64,000 nt of DNA from Kitasatospora atroaurantiaca. Lineage in GTDB: Bacteria; Actinomycetota; Actinomycetes; Streptomycetales; Streptomycetaceae. The stretch is taken from assembly GCF_007828955.1 (NCBI RefSeq), contig NZ_VIVR01000001.1:1736001-1800000 (forward strand), given 5' to 3'. Of the stretch, positions 9,810 to 18,785 are shown piece by piece (within the stretch, counting starts at the first letter, position 1; each line of letters begins with the position of its first letter). Below the pieces are notes generated by a model. That model saw only the letters and a program-made list of their open reading frames with translations, did no database searches and was not told the origin of the DNA. Made by a program: the position numbers and the translations under genes.

Positions 9810-10193
9810 CTACAGGCCGTCGTGTTCATCCCGACGGCGCTGCCAGCGTTGCTCCATCCGGTCCATCACACCGGCCTTTCGGCTCGGAGCCGGGGTCGCC
9901 TTGGCACCCGCTCCGTGCCCGACCGGACCGCGCCTCCAGCCGGTAACGGCGAGGACCGCGCAGCCCAGCATCACCAGGAACCCGACGACGCTCACCCAGA
10001 TGAGCTGAGCGACCATGCCCCCCATCAGGAGAGCAATGCCCACCACGAACCCCGCGGCGGCCTGGTAGACCCTCCGACGGGTGTAGGTGCGCAGCCCGGT
10101 TCCCTCGAGCGCTGACGCGAACTTGGGATCTTCGGCGTACAGCGCTCGCTCCATCTGCTCGAGCAGTCGCTGCTCGTGCTCCGAGAGCGGCAC
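9810..10193 (-). CDS. DUF3040 domain-containing membrane protein
   Basis: 127 aa. The N-terminus MPLSEHEQRLLEQME and following residues are the DUF3040 signature. Two transmembrane helices follow (about residues 44-63 and 66-86), then a basic Arg-rich tail. The family is actinobacterial and uncharacterised. In the recalled mycobacterial order a DUF3040 protein (Rv2169c) sits at the same place relative to the division cluster. Single gene, convergent with the transglutaminase operon. Confidence 0.88.
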   Translation of the reverse strand: MPLSEHEQRLLEQMERALYAEDPKFASALEGTGLRTYTRRRVYQAAAGFVVGIALLMGGMVAQLIWVSVVGFLVMLGCAVLAVTGWRRGPVGHGAGAKATPAPSRKAGVMDRMEQRWQRRRDEHDGL

Positions 10194-10487
10194 GGAGTCC
10201 TCCTACTCGTCGGTCGCGGGGCGACCGGTCCGCCACCCCTGGCTCGGCCTTGTGTGGTCCATATGCCCCATGCGTCTGGCTGTCATGCTTTCCGGCTTTA
10301 CCCAGATCATACGGTCCGGCGCCGTGGTTCGGGGTGGTCGAGCGCACGTGGCTCGGGCCACTTCCACGCTCTGCTCCCACAGGGAACCCAACGTTGCAGG
10401 ACGCGTACAAGTGCCCGGATCACCGGAATCTCCGGGACCTGCGGGGCAGCGTCGGGCGGGAGCCCGATCCACGGCCCGACGACCCGG

Positions 10488-11240
10488 TCAGACGAGCGCG
10501 GCCAGCAGGTGCAACTGGGTGGCGACGGCGTGGAAGGCGGGCTGCTCGGCGGCGGCCTGCTCCAGCTTGAGCAGGGCCTCCATCGCGCCCGGCTCGGTGT
10601 CCACCAGCACGCCGGGGACGAGGTCCGCGAAGACCCGTACACCGTGCACCGCGTCGACCCGCAGACCGGCCGCGCGGGCCAGGTCGCCGAGCTCCTCGAC
10701 GCTGAACCGGCGCGGCATCGGGTCGTGCGCGCCCCAGCGGCCGTCCGGGGCGTCCAGGACGGCGCGGGCCTCGTTGAAGTGGCCGGCCAGGGCACGGGCC
10801 AGCACCGCGCCGTTGCGGTTGGCGGCGAGCAGGCTGACCAGGCCGCCCTTGCGCAGCGTCCCGGTGAGGTTGCCGAGCGCCTCGGCCGGGTCGTCCACCA
10901 CCTCAAGGACGCCGTGGCAGAGCACCGCGTCCACGGTCGCCGGGGTGATCACCTCGGGCAGGGTCTGGGTGTCGCCCTGGACGGCGCGGACCAGGTCGGT
11001 GACACCCGCCTCGGCGGCGCGGCGCTCCAGCGCGAAGAGCGCGTCCGGGCTCGGGTCGACCACCGTCACGCGGTGACCGAGCCGGGCCACGGGCACGGCG
11101 AAGTTACCGGTGCCGCCGCCCGTGTCGAGCACGTCCAGCACCGGCTGGTCCAACTCCGCGGCCCGCTGCTCCAGGGCCGCTCGCACCACCTCCCACACCA
11201 CGGCGGTACGCAGGGCGCTGCGGGGACGCGTCGGGTACAA
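10488..11240 (-). CDS. Class I SAM-dependent methyltransferase
   Basis: About 250 aa. It has a Rossmann-type SAM motif I (LDVLDTGGGTGNFAVPVA), the acidic residue after beta-2 (VTVVDPSP) and a motif-IV region (VDAVLCHGVLEVVDDP), typical of UbiE/BioC-like methyltransferases. No ATG or GTG precedes the conserved start. The TTG at 11240 is preceded by GAGGAG about 8 nt upstream and is taken as the start. Substrate unknown. The HEPN-type gene ends 62 nt upstream in the same direction, so the two may be co-transcribed. Confidence 0.82.
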   Translation of the reverse strand: MYPTRPRSALRTAVVWEVVRAALEQRAAELDQPVLDVLDTGGGTGNFAVPVARLGHRVTVVDPSPDALFALERRAAEAGVTDLVRAVQGDTQTLPEVITPATVDAVLCHGVLEVVDDPAEALGNLTGTLRKGGLVSLLAANRNGAVLARALAGHFNEARAVLDAPDGRWGAHDPMPRRFSVEELGDLARAAGLRVDAVHGVRVFADLVPGVLVDTEPGAMEALLKLEQAAAEQPAFHAVATQLHLLAALV

Positions 11241-11302
11241 GGCAGGAGCTCCTCGGCACAGAGGTTTCACTGAACGGCTCCACCTTAGGCCCTTTGCCGC
11301 AG

Positions 11303-11857
11303 CTACTGGCCGTCCAGCGGTAACGGCTCGGCCGGGGCGTCGGGGTGGAGGCCGAGCAGGCGCTGGACGATGCGCAGGTACAGGGCGGTGTTGCGGATCA
11401 GGTCGTCCGCGTCGCGCGCGGTGGCCGCGCTGCGGATGCCCGCCTCGGCGGCGGCCCGGCGGCGGGCGCCCGCGGCGAAGTAGACGGCCCACTCGGACAG
11501 CTCGGGGGCCACCTCCGGCAGGAGGTCCCAGGCGCTGCGGATGGCCTGCCGCCGGCGCGGGCGCTTCTCCGGACGCCCGCGCACCGCCAGTACGGCGGCC
11601 GTGGTGCGCAGCGCGGCGAGGTGGGCGGTGGCGTACCGCTGGAGCGGATCGCCGCAGCGGCGGGCCTGGGTCAGGGTGGCGCCGGCGTGCCGGAGCAGAT
11701 CGAGTGCGGCCGGCGGGGCGGCGGCCCGGCGCAGCACCTGGTGGACATCGTCACCCCGGGTGTGGGGGGACGGAAGCTGCGGCGACGGGCTGGGCTGCGC
11801 AGGAACCTGCGGAGCGGCTGGGCGGCGGGTGACGGTCTCAGGGTGACTGATGGTCAT
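11303..11857 (-). CDS. SAV_6107-type HEPN-domain protein
   Basis: 184-aa mostly helical protein. The Pro/Gln-rich N-terminus is followed by a helical region with repeated Arg/Ala segments, matching the Streptomyces SAV_6107 HEPN family as I recall it. HEPN proteins are often RNases or nucleotide-binding helical bundles, but no catalytic RxxxxH was confirmed here. The ATG at 11857 has a GGGGGAG ribosome-binding site. The 7th codon from the end (stop included; 11323-11321) is TTA, a codon needing the bldA tRNA in Streptomyces. That suggests development-dependent translation. Confidence 0.7.
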   Translation of the reverse strand: MTISHPETVTRRPAAPQVPAQPSPSPQLPSPHTRGDDVHQVLRRAAAPPAALDLLRHAGATLTQARRCGDPLQRYATAHLAALRTTAAVLAVRGRPEKRPRRRQAIRSAWDLLPEVAPELSEWAVYFAAGARRRAAAEAGIRSAATARDADDLIRNTALYLRIVQRLLGLHPDAPAEPLPLDGQ

Positions 11858-12392
11858 GAGCTCCCCCGGTCCGAAGCGGGTCGCGCGGGCCGGACGACCC
11901 GTGCTCCTCCATCGTGGACGGCACCACTGACAATCCAGGGGGCTGCGGACATGGCGAGGGCGGTCCCGCCAGGCCCGATCCCCCGTCGGCGTGCTGTGCG
12001 GAACCGCCCTGAACGTCCACCGGTGCGCGAGGCGGCGGCCCCGCGCTCCCGGTATTCCCCCGTAGCCGTCCCCCTCGTCCCCGCTCCGCCGCCCCGTGTC
12101 GGCGGTGCGTGGCCGTGACCGGCTGCAGTGCGCGGCCCACAGACCGCTGCCGGGGACGGCGCCTGACGGCCCGTCCTCCCGATGACCTCCATCCTGCCGT
12201 TCCCGCAGGTGGGAGGCCATCCGTTGAGGTACTCAACTCGGGAACTGAGTATCCGTACTCAACTGCGCCCGGACACCCCCCGGGTGGAACCGTAGGGCCC
12301 GCCTCGGCGTCCTGACATGCCGGGCCGCCGTCCCGGTACGGTGTGGCCCGGCCGTTCGACGTTCGGACGGCGACTCGGAGGGGAGCACGAAC
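11858..12392. other. 535-bp intergenic region upstream of DUF4126 gene
   Basis: No gene supported. It holds the divergent promoters of the HEPN-type gene and the DUF4126 gene, and a pair of palindromic sites at 12223-12261 listed separately. Confidence 0.5.
12223..12261 (+). promoter_or_regulatory. MacR-like operator (two palindromic sites)
   Basis: TGAGTATCCGTACTCA at 12246-12261 matches the 16-nt MacR box TGAGTAC-nn-GTACTCA (recalled from S. coelicolor MacRS work) at all but one specified position. A near-palindrome GTTGAGGTACTCAAC lies at 12223-12237. The pair is 130 nt upstream of a membrane protein gene, and MacRS homologues are encoded at 38.9-40.8 kb of this window. Direct control is inferred. 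Confidence 0.65.
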
Positions 12393-13022
12393 GTGGGCAT
12401 CGTCCCGTTGATCTTCACCAGCGGCTGGGCGAGCGGGATCAACGCCTACGCCGTGGTGCTGCTGCTCGGTCTGTTCGGGCGGTTCGGCGGGGCCGAATCG
12501 GTGCCGCCGGTCCTGGAGCGCACGGACGTGCTGATCGCCGCGACGGTGCTGTTCCTCTGTGAGGCGGTCGCCGACAAGATCCCGTACGTGGACTCGGTCT
12601 GGGACGTCATCCACACGGTGATCCGCCCGATCGCGGGTGCGACCGTGGGTGCGCTGCTGGCGAGCCACGACCCCGGTTCGCTGGGCGAGGTCGCGGCCGG
12701 GGCGGTGGGCGGGACGACGGCGCTGGTCAGCCACGGCATCAAGGCCTCGCTGCGGATGGCCGTCAACACCTCGCCGGAGCCCGCCAGCAACATCGTGCTG
12801 AGCATGGCCGAGGACCTGTCGGTGGCCGGTCTGGTCACGCTGGCCATCTTCCACCCGTGGATCGCCGCCTCGCTGGCCGCGACGCTGCTGGCGATCGGCG
12901 CGGTGCTGGTGTGGTTCGCGGTCTCCCGGATCCGCCGCTTCGTGCAGCGCCGCCGGGAGCGCAAGGCCGCCCGGGCGGCCGCACGACAGCCGCAGCCGGC
13001 CACGTACCGAGTGAGTCCCTGA
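12393..13022 (+). CDS. DUF4126 family membrane protein
   Basis: 209-aa integral membrane protein with several hydrophobic helices and a conserved internal region (GATVGALLA, SHGIKASLRMAVNTSPEP) typical of DUF4126. The C-terminal tail is very basic (RRRRERKAARAAAR) and probably cytoplasmic. The GTG at 12393 has a GGAGGGGAG ribosome-binding site. A MacR-like box pair lies upstream. Function unknown; known MacR targets are described as morphogenic membrane proteins, which would fit. Confidence 0.83.
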   Translation: MGIVPLIFTSGWASGINAYAVVLLLGLFGRFGGAESVPPVLERTDVLIAATVLFLCEAVADKIPYVDSVWDVIHTVIRPIAGATVGALLASHDPGSLGEVAAGAVGGTTALVSHGIKASLRMAVNTSPEPASNIVLSMAEDLSVAGLVTLAIFHPWIAASLAATLLAIGAVLVWFAVSRIRRFVQRRRERKAARAAARQPQPATYRVSP

Positions 13023-13044
13023 GTCCCGCATAGGATCATGTGCC

Positions 13045-14475
13045 ATGGCACGGATCGTCATCATCGGCGCAGGAATGAGCGGGCTGGCGGCCGCCTCGCG
13101 GTTGGCCACCCTCGGGCATCGGGTGACGGTCTGTGAGGCGAGCGGGACGTACGGCGGGATGGTCGGCCGCTACGAGCGCGACGGCTTCTCCTTCGACACC
13201 GGGCCGAGCCTGCTGACGCTGCCCGCCGTCTACCGCGACCTCGCCCTGAAGACGGGCAAGGAACCGTTGGAGGCGCTGGTCGGGCTCTCCCCGGTCGATC
13301 CGGAGAGCCGGCACCTCTTCCCCGACGGCACCGATCTGCTGCTGCCCAACGCCTCCCGCGGCGGCGTCGGGCAGGCCCTGGACACGGCCTTCGGCCTGGG
13401 CTCGGGCGAGCGCTGGGGCGAGGTGATGAACCGGGCCCGCGCGGTCTGGGAGGCCACCCGGCGCCCACTCCTCGAGGAGCCCCTCCCGGCCGACCCGAGG
13501 CCGCTGCACACCGACCCGTACCCCGCGCCGCCCCGCCGGGGCCTGGCCCGGCTGACCCGCCGTACCGCCACCCTCGCCGACGTGGCCGACCGCGAACTCG
13601 GCGGCCACCCGGGGCTCACGGCCCTGCTGTACGAGTACGCGCTGCGCGCCGGGCTGGACCCGCGCGAGGCGCCCGCCGGGGCCACCGTGCTGCCGTACAT
13701 GGAGCAGTCCTTCGGCGTCTGGTACGTCCGGGGCGGCCTGCGGGCGCTGGCCGACGCGGTCTTCGGGCGGTGCGAGCAGCGCGGGGTGGAGTTCCACTTC
13801 GACACCCCGGTCACGGAGGTCCTGGTCGAGGACGGGCGGGCCTGCGGGGTGGCGGCCGGGGACCGCCGGTTCGAGGCCGACCTGGTGCTCTCGGCGATGG
13901 ACGCCCATCGGCTGGCCGAGCAGCGGATCGCTCCCGTCCAGGTCCCGGCCGGCGGAACGCCCGAGGTCGGCCGGCTGACCGTCCTGCTCGCGCTGAGCGG
14001 CGCACGCCCCGCCGGGACGCCGTACCGCACGGTGGTGCACGCCCGGGACAACGCGCAGGAGTTGGACGCGCTCTTCGACCACCCCGGCCTGGCCCGGCAC
14101 CCCACCGTGCAGGTCCACCGCCCGGACGACCCGCTCCTCGTCCCGGACGCCGCGCACGAGGCCGTCTCACTCACCGTCACCGTGCCTGTCAAGGCCGGCC
14201 CAGGCCTCGACGCCTACGCCGACCATCTCCTGGACCACCTCGCGGCAGCCGGGCTGGACCTGCGGGAGCGGGTCCTGTGGCGCGAGATCCTGCCGCCGAC
14301 CGCGCCGGAGACTCCCCCGTCCCTCGCGGGCACCGCGGGCCGTTACCTCAACCCGCCCAACCGGTCGACGCTCCCCGGTCTCCACCTGATCGGCGCGACC
14401 GCCCACCCCGGCGGCGGGCTCGCCCGCGCGGGCATGTCCGCCTCCATCACGGCGGGCGTGATCGGCCCGGCCTGA
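13045..14475 (+). CDS. CrtI-like FAD-dependent oxidoreductase (phytoene desaturase family)
   Basis: 476 aa. An N-terminal dinucleotide-binding motif (IVIIGAGMSGLAAASRLA) is followed by GGMVGRYERDGFSFDTGPSLL, characteristic of CrtI/amine-oxidase-type desaturases and isomerases. The C-terminal HPGGGLARAGMS motif binds FAD. A polyprenyl diphosphate synthase lies 2 kb downstream but no phytoene synthase is in the window, so a carotenoid role is not established. Start ATG at 13045, 22 nt after the DUF4126 stop, so possibly co-transcribed. Confidence 0.85.
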   Translation: MARIVIIGAGMSGLAAASRLATLGHRVTVCEASGTYGGMVGRYERDGFSFDTGPSLLTLPAVYRDLALKTGKEPLEALVGLSPVDPESRHLFPDGTDLLLPNASRGGVGQALDTAFGLGSGERWGEVMNRARAVWEATRRPLLEEPLPADPRPLHTDPYPAPPRRGLARLTRRTATLADVADRELGGHPGLTALLYEYALRAGLDPREAPAGATVLPYMEQSFGVWYVRGGLRALADAVFGRCEQRGVEFHFDTPVTEVLVEDGRACGVAAGDRRFEADLVLSAMDAHRLAEQRIAPVQVPAGGTPEVGRLTVLLALSGARPAGTPYRTVVHARDNAQELDALFDHPGLARHPTVQVHRPDDPLLVPDAAHEAVSLTVTVPVKAGPGLDAYADHLLDHLAAAGLDLRERVLWREILPPTAPETPPSLAGTAGRYLNPPNRSTLPGLHLIGATAHPGGGLARAGMSASITAGVIGPA

Positions 14476-14508
14476 GACCGCGCGCGGTATTCGGTCCTGG
14501 TGGGCTGC

Positions 14509-15246
14509 TCAGCCCTGCTGCTGGTAGTCCCAGGGCTGGGGCTGGTAGCCGTAGGCGGGCTGCTGCTCGGGGGTGCTGGGCTGTTGCTGGTACTCCCAGC
14601 CCTGCTGCACCGGCTGGCCGTAGGGGTCCTGGTACTGGGGTTGGCCGTAGGGGTCCAGGTACTGGGGCTGGGTGCCGTAGGACTGGTCGTACGTGAAGGC
14701 GGGCTGCTGCTGCCACTGCTGGTCGGCGTACTGGACGGCCGCGGGGTCGTAGCCGGGCTGGTAGTACGGCTGCTCGGGCTGCTGCTGGTAGTACGGCGCG
14801 GGCTCCTCGGCGTAGACGCCCTCGTCCGGGGTGAGCTCCTGCATCTCGTACGCCGCGACCGGCGCCTCGGGCTCGACCGGGCCCACCTCGCCGACGGGCT
14901 CGACCACGGCGGCGGCCACCACGGCACCACCGGTGGCGGCGCTCAGCAGCGGGATGCGGGAGAGCGGGCCCGGCAGGCTGCCGTCCTGGCGTCGCAGCGA
15001 CCAGCCGGCGATGTAACCGCGCTTGACGGAGAGGGTGACGAAGACCTGGCCGACGGCGAAGGCGGCCGCGCCCGCGCCGATCACCACCACCGAGCTGAGC
15101 CGCATCCCCGCGACGACGCAGAGGAATCCGGCCAGCGCGACGGCCCGCCAGTGCAGCGGGGCCCGGTTCTGCAGCAGGAGCTCGGCCATCAGCCAGAGCG
15201 CCACCACCGCCAACGCGACATACAGCAGCAGGTACCCGATGCCCAT
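14509..15246 (-). CDS. Membrane protein with Tyr/Gln/Pro-rich C-terminal tail
   Basis: 245 aa. Two or three N-terminal transmembrane helices (about residues 4-25, 31-66) are followed by a linker, an acidic region, and a roughly 110-residue tail built from imperfect PYGQPQYQ- and YQQQP-like motifs. Such low-complexity Tyr/Gln/Pro tails resemble intrinsically disordered regions in actinobacterial envelope proteins. The ATG at 15246 is preceded by GGAGG about 7 nt upstream. Convergent with the CrtI-like gene and downstream of metF on the same strand. Function not recognised. Confidence 0.8.
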   Translation of the reverse strand: MGIGYLLLYVALAVVALWLMAELLLQNRAPLHWRAVALAGFLCVVAGMRLSSVVVIGAGAAAFAVGQVFVTLSVKRGYIAGWSLRRQDGSLPGPLSRIPLLSAATGGAVVAAAVVEPVGEVGPVEPEAPVAAYEMQELTPDEGVYAEEPAPYYQQQPEQPYYQPGYDPAAVQYADQQWQQQPAFTYDQSYGTQPQYLDPYGQPQYQDPYGQPVQQGWEYQQQPSTPEQQPAYGYQPQPWDYQQQG

Positions 15247-15329
15247 CCTGATGCCTCCAGTCACGTACCCGCGCGTGTGCGGGCGACTGTACAGGCTCGG
15301 CGCTCCCGAACCCACATTCCCGGACGGGC

Positions 15330-16244
15330 TCAGCGCTGGTGCAGGCCGAGGTTCTGGTAGATCTCCAGGGTGGCCGTGGAGTGGTTGAGGGTGATGAAGT
15401 GCAGCCCGGGGGCGCCCTCCGCGAGGAGGCGCTCGGACATCGCGGTGGCGTGCTCGAGGCCCACCGCCCGCAGTGCCTCCGGGTCGTCCGCCACCGCGCG
15501 CAGGCTGCGCTCCAGCTCGACCGGGAAGGGCGAGCCGCTGAGCTGCGGGAAGCGCTCCAGCTGCCTGGCGTTGGTGACCGGCATGATCTCCGGGATGATC
15601 GGCGTCTCGCAGCCGGCCTCGGCGACCCGGTCGCGCAGCCGCAGGTAGTCCTCGACCTCGAAGAACATCTGGGTGATCGCATAGTCCGCGCCCGCCCGGC
15701 ACTTGGCCACGAAGTGCCGGATGTCGTCGTCCCAGTTGTCCGAGCGCGGGTGCATCTGCGGGAAGGCGGCCACGCCGACGCAGAAGTCCCCGATGCCCTT
15801 GATGAGCTCGACCAGCTCGTACGCGTAGGTGACGCCCTCGGGGTGGCGGACCCACTCGCCCATCGGGTCGCCGGGCGGGTCGCCGCGCACGGCGAGGACG
15901 TTGCGCACGCCCTCGTCCGCGTACTGGCCGATGATGTTGCGCAGCTCGGCGATCGAGTGGTCGACGGCCGTGAGGTGGGCGACCGGGGTCAGCGTGGTCT
16001 CGGTGGCGATCCGGCCGACCAGGTTGACCGTACGGCCGCGCGAGGAGCCGCCCGCGCCGTAGGTCATGCAGACGAAGTTGGGATCCAGGGCCTCGACCCG
16101 GCGGATCGCGTCCCACAGTTTGGACTCGCCCGCCTCGGTGCGCGGGGGCATGAACTCGAAGGAGAACGACCGGTCACCCGCCGCCAGCAAATCGCGCACG
16201 GTCTGTGCGCGGTCGGTTCTGGTGGAGGGGATGCCGAGTGCCAT
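15330..16244 (-). CDS. metF: Methylenetetrahydrofolate reductase
   Basis: FAD enzyme reducing 5,10-methylene-THF to 5-methyl-THF for methionine synthesis. It has FEFMPPRTE near the N-terminus (active-site Glu region), [24 protein letters not shown] and [16 protein letters not shown], all MTHFR landmarks. Length 304 aa, typical for bacterial MetF. It is divergent from the prenyl synthase gene with a 150-bp shared promoter region. No riboswitch was seen upstream, in contrast to the SAM-regulated gene at 62.2-63.6 kb. Confidence 0.95.
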   Translation of the reverse strand: MALGIPSTRTDRAQTVRDLLAAGDRSFSFEFMPPRTEAGESKLWDAIRRVEALDPNFVCMTYGAGGSSRGRTVNLVGRIATETTLTPVAHLTAVDHSIAELRNIIGQYADEGVRNVLAVRGDPPGDPMGEWVRHPEGVTYAYELVELIKGIGDFCVGVAAFPQMHPRSDNWDDDIRHFVAKCRAGADYAITQMFFEVEDYLRLRDRVAEAGCETPIIPEIMPVTNARQLERFPQLSGSPFPVELERSLRAVADDPEALRAVGLEHATAMSERLLAEGAPGLHFITLNHSTATLEIYQNLGLHQR

Positions 16245-16394
16245 GCTGGCAGGTTAGCGGGCCTGGCGAAGGCCTTGACAATCGTGGTCCATCTGCTGAG
16301 ACGTCGTCCCACGTTCGGGTGACAGGCGTCGTGCGGACGACGGCCTCGGCCCCCGTTAGGCTGATTGTCACCCCAGTGATCCGGAGTCCTACTC

Positions 16395-17501
16395 GTGTCC
16401 TCGTCCACCAGCCGGCCGGCCAGCCCGATCGATACGGAGGCCGTCCGCGAACGCGTCAACGCGGCCCTCGCGGAGTTCATGGACGGGCAGTCCACGCTGC
16501 TCGCCAAGATCTCCCCCCAGCTGGTGCCCGCCTCCGACGCGCTGCGGGAGTTCCTGCTGGACGGCGGCAAGCGGCTGCGCCCCGCCTTCTGCTACTGGGG
16601 CTGGCGCGGCGCGGGCGGGGCCGCCGACAGTACGGGCATCGCACACGCCGCCGCCGCGCTCGAGCTGCTGCAGGCCAGCGCTCTGGTGCACGACGACCTG
16701 ATGGACCGCAGCGACACCCGGCGCGGCCTGCCCTCCGTGCACCGCCGCTTCGAGGCGCTGCACCGCGACAGCGGCTGGCGCGGCGACCGCGAGCAGTACG
16801 GCGCCTCGGCGGCCGTCCTCCTCGGAGACCTGCTGCTGATCTGGTGCGACGAGCTGTTCCTGCGCTCCGGCCTCCCCTCCGCGCGGGTGCTGGCGGCCAA
16901 GCCGGCCTTCGACCTGATGCGGACCGAGGTGATGGTCGGCCAGTACCTGGACGTCCTGGAACCGGTCGCCGGCGACTCCGCGGACGGGGGCGCGCTGGAC
17001 CGCGCGCAGACCGTCCTGCACTACAAGTCGGCGAAGTACACGATCGAGCGCCCGCTGCAGGTCGGCGGACTGCTGGCCGGGGCCGGGCCCGAGCTGGTGG
17101 AGGCGTACTCGGCCTTCGGCCTGCCGCTCGGCGAGGCCTTCCAGCTCCGCGACGACCTGCTGGGCGTCTTCGGCGACCCTGCCGTCACCGGAAAGCCCGC
17201 CGGGGACGACCTGCGCGAGGGCAAGCGGACCCTGCTGGTCGCGCACGCGATGCGGGGGCTGTCGCCGGCCGACGCGCGGCACCTCGACGAGCGGCTGGGC
17301 GCACCCGACCTGACGGCGGAGGAGATTCCGGCCCTGCGTGCCCTGGTGGAGCGCAGCGGGGCGGCCGAGGTGGTCGAGCAGCGCATCGAGGAACTGATGC
17401 GCCAGTCCCTGGCAGCCCTCGACGCAGCCCCCCTCGCCGACGGCCCCGCCCGCTCAACCCTCCTCGCCCTCGCCGAAGCCGCCACCATCCGCAAGTACTG
17501 A
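16395..17501 (+). CDS. Polyprenyl (geranylgeranyl-type) diphosphate synthase
   Basis: Trans-isoprenyl diphosphate synthase, 368 aa. The first Asp-rich motif is DDLMDRSDTRRG (DDxxxxD spacing as in long-chain GGPP synthases). The GGKRLRP substrate motif is present and the second Asp-rich motif is DDLLGVFGD. GTG start at 16395. Its position beside metF matches idsA2 (Rv2173) in the recalled mycobacterial order. The product chain length cannot be fixed from the motif alone. The stop codon abuts a tandem repeat and a long inverted repeat that separates it from convergent thiE. Confidence 0.93.
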   Translation: MSSSTSRPASPIDTEAVRERVNAALAEFMDGQSTLLAKISPQLVPASDALREFLLDGGKRLRPAFCYWGWRGAGGAADSTGIAHAAAALELLQASALVHDDLMDRSDTRRGLPSVHRRFEALHRDSGWRGDREQYGASAAVLLGDLLLIWCDELFLRSGLPSARVLAAKPAFDLMRTEVMVGQYLDVLEPVAGDSADGGALDRAQTVLHYKSAKYTIERPLQVGGLLAGAGPELVEAYSAFGLPLGEAFQLRDDLLGVFGDPAVTGKPAGDDLREGKRTLLVAHAMRGLSPADARHLDERLGAPDLTAEEIPALRALVERSGAAEVVEQRIEELMRQSLAALDAAPLADGPARSTLLALAEAATIRKY

Positions 17502-17577
17502 GCGGGCATCCCCCGGACGTGCGCCGTACGAGAGCGGGCATCCCCCGGACGTGCGCCGTACGAGAGCGGGCATCCCC
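17501..17577. repeat. 32-bp tandem repeat, 2.4 copies
   Basis: Identical 32-bp units at 17501-17532 and 17533-17564 are followed by a 13-bp partial unit (AGCGGGCATCCCC) that runs straight into the left arm of the inverted repeat at 17577. The first unit shares its first base with the stop codon of the prenyl synthase. Confidence 0.9.
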
Positions 17578-17738
17578 AGGGGCGCGGGGAACTGCGCGAA
17601 ATCGGAAGGCCCCGAAGCCGCACCGTCCCTCGATGAGCAAGACGCACCCGCTCTGCAGATCCGAGGGCGGTGCAACTTCTTGCCGAAGGCGCCTGGCAGA
17701 CCGGGGCCTTCCGATTCGCGCAGTTCCCCGCGCCCCTG
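17577..17738. repeat. Long inverted repeat, copy 2 of the GGGGAACTGCGC family
   Basis: Perfect 24-bp arms (17577-17600 and 17715-17738) are extended inward by ATCGGAAGGCCCC and its complement with a single-base bulge. The stem is near-perfect at about 37 bp around an 85-90 nt loop. It lies between the convergent prenyl synthase and thiE genes and probably serves as a bidirectional terminator. Confidence 0.88.
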
Positions 17739-17747
17739 GGGGTACCC

Positions 17748-18392
17748 CTACGCGGACCTGAGTCGGCGAGCCAGCTCCGCAGCCGCCGCGCCCGGGTCCT
17801 CCGCACCAGTGATCGCCCGCACCACGACCACCCGCCGGGCCCCGGCGGCGAGCACCTCGTCCAGGTTGCCCAGGTCGATGCCGCCGATCGCGAACCACGG
17901 CCGGTCGGTCACCGCCTTGGCCGCGTACGAGACCAGGCCGAGCCCCGGCGCGTAACGGCCGGGCTTGGTCGGGGTGGGCCAGACCGGGCCGGTGCAGAAG
18001 TAGTCCACGCCCGGCTCGGCGATCGCCGCGTCCACCTCGGACTCGGCGTGGCAGGAGCGCCCGAAGATCATCTCCTCGCCGAGGATCGCCCGCGCGGCCG
18101 GCACCGGCAGGTCGTCCTGCCCGAGGTGCAGCACCTGCGGCCGCGCGGCGTGCGCGACATCCGCACGGTCGTTGACCGAGAAGAGCTTGCCGTGCCGGCG
18201 GGCGGCGTCGGCGAAGACCTCCAGGTACTCGAGCTCCTGCTTGGCCTCCAGCCCCTTGTCGCGGAGCTGGACGATGTCCACGCCGCCTGCCAGCACGGCG
18301 TCCAGGAACTCGGGCAGGTCGCCCTGCTCGCGGCGGGCGTCGGTGCACAGGTAGAGCCGGGCGTCGGCCAGCTGCGCGCGGGCGTCCGCCAT
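17748..18392 (-). CDS. thiE: Thiamine-phosphate synthase ThiE
   Basis: Joins HMP-PP and the thiazole phosphate to make thiamine phosphate. TIM-barrel protein of 214 aa with [55 protein letters not shown] and FAIGGID, all conserved in ThiE. The ATG at 18392 shares one base with the stop of the Rv2175c-type gene upstream (TGATG), so the two are coupled. The other thiamine genes (thiOSG) lie 1.8 kb away on the opposite strand behind a TPP riboswitch. No riboswitch was seen before thiE itself. Confidence 0.95.
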   Translation of the reverse strand: MADARAQLADARLYLCTDARREQGDLPEFLDAVLAGGVDIVQLRDKGLEAKQELEYLEVFADAARRHGKLFSVNDRADVAHAARPQVLHLGQDDLPVPAARAILGEEMIFGRSCHAESEVDAAIAEPGVDYFCTGPVWPTPTKPGRYAPGLGLVSYAAKAVTDRPWFAIGGIDLGNLDEVLAAGARRVVVVRAITGAEDPGAAAAELARRLRSA

Positions 18393-18757
18393 CAGATCAG
18401 CTCCGCCTGGGCCCGGCGCTTCACCTCGGTGCCGCGGTTCTCGACCAGCGCCTGGATCGGAGTGCCGGGCAGCGACGGCTGCTCGGTGAAGAGCCACTCC
18501 AGGATCTCCTCGTCGGTGAACTTGCAGTCCCGCAACAGGGTCAGCGTGCCGGAGAGGTGCTTCACCAGGCCGGGGCCGTCGATGAAGGCGGCCGGGACCT
18601 GCAGGGACTTGTTGGGGCCGCGCCGGACGGCGATCAGCTTCCCCGACCGCACCATGTCGCGGACTTCGGTGACGGGTACTCCCCACTGCTCGGAGATGTC
18701 GGGCAGGTACAGCCATGCCGGGACAAGGGCTTCAATCTTGGACTCGATCTCGCTCAC
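18392..18757 (-). CDS. Rv2175c-family DNA-binding protein
   Basis: 121 aa with a winged-helix-like N-terminal region ([34 protein letters not shown]) and a C-terminal helical region ([12 protein letters not shown]) characteristic of the Rv2175c family. In M. tuberculosis the homologue is a substrate of the PASTA kinase PknL, encoded next to it. Here a PASTA kinase lies 3.9 kb away. It is upstream of and overlapping thiE, so its regulation may be tied to thiamine supply, but that is inference. DNA target unknown. Confidence 0.88.
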   Translation of the reverse strand: MSEIESKIEALVPAWLYLPDISEQWGVPVTEVRDMVRSGKLIAVRRGPNKSLQVPAAFIDGPGLVKHLSGTLTLLRDCKFTDEEILEWLFTEQPSLPGTPIQALVENRGTEVKRRAQAELI

Positions 18758-18785
18758 GGCACCAGACTGCCACCTCGCGGCGCCT

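Noticed and set aside
16245..16394. SAM or cobalamin riboswitch upstream of metF
   Set aside because: No aptamer core sequence found; the gap is short and shared with the divergent prenyl synthase.
13045..17501. Carotenoid biosynthetic cluster
   Set aside because: A CrtI-like protein and a prenyl synthase occur, but they are separated and no phytoene synthase or cyclase is present.
17501..17577. Possible CRISPR array
   Set aside because: The units are directly tandem without spacers, and no cas genes are present.
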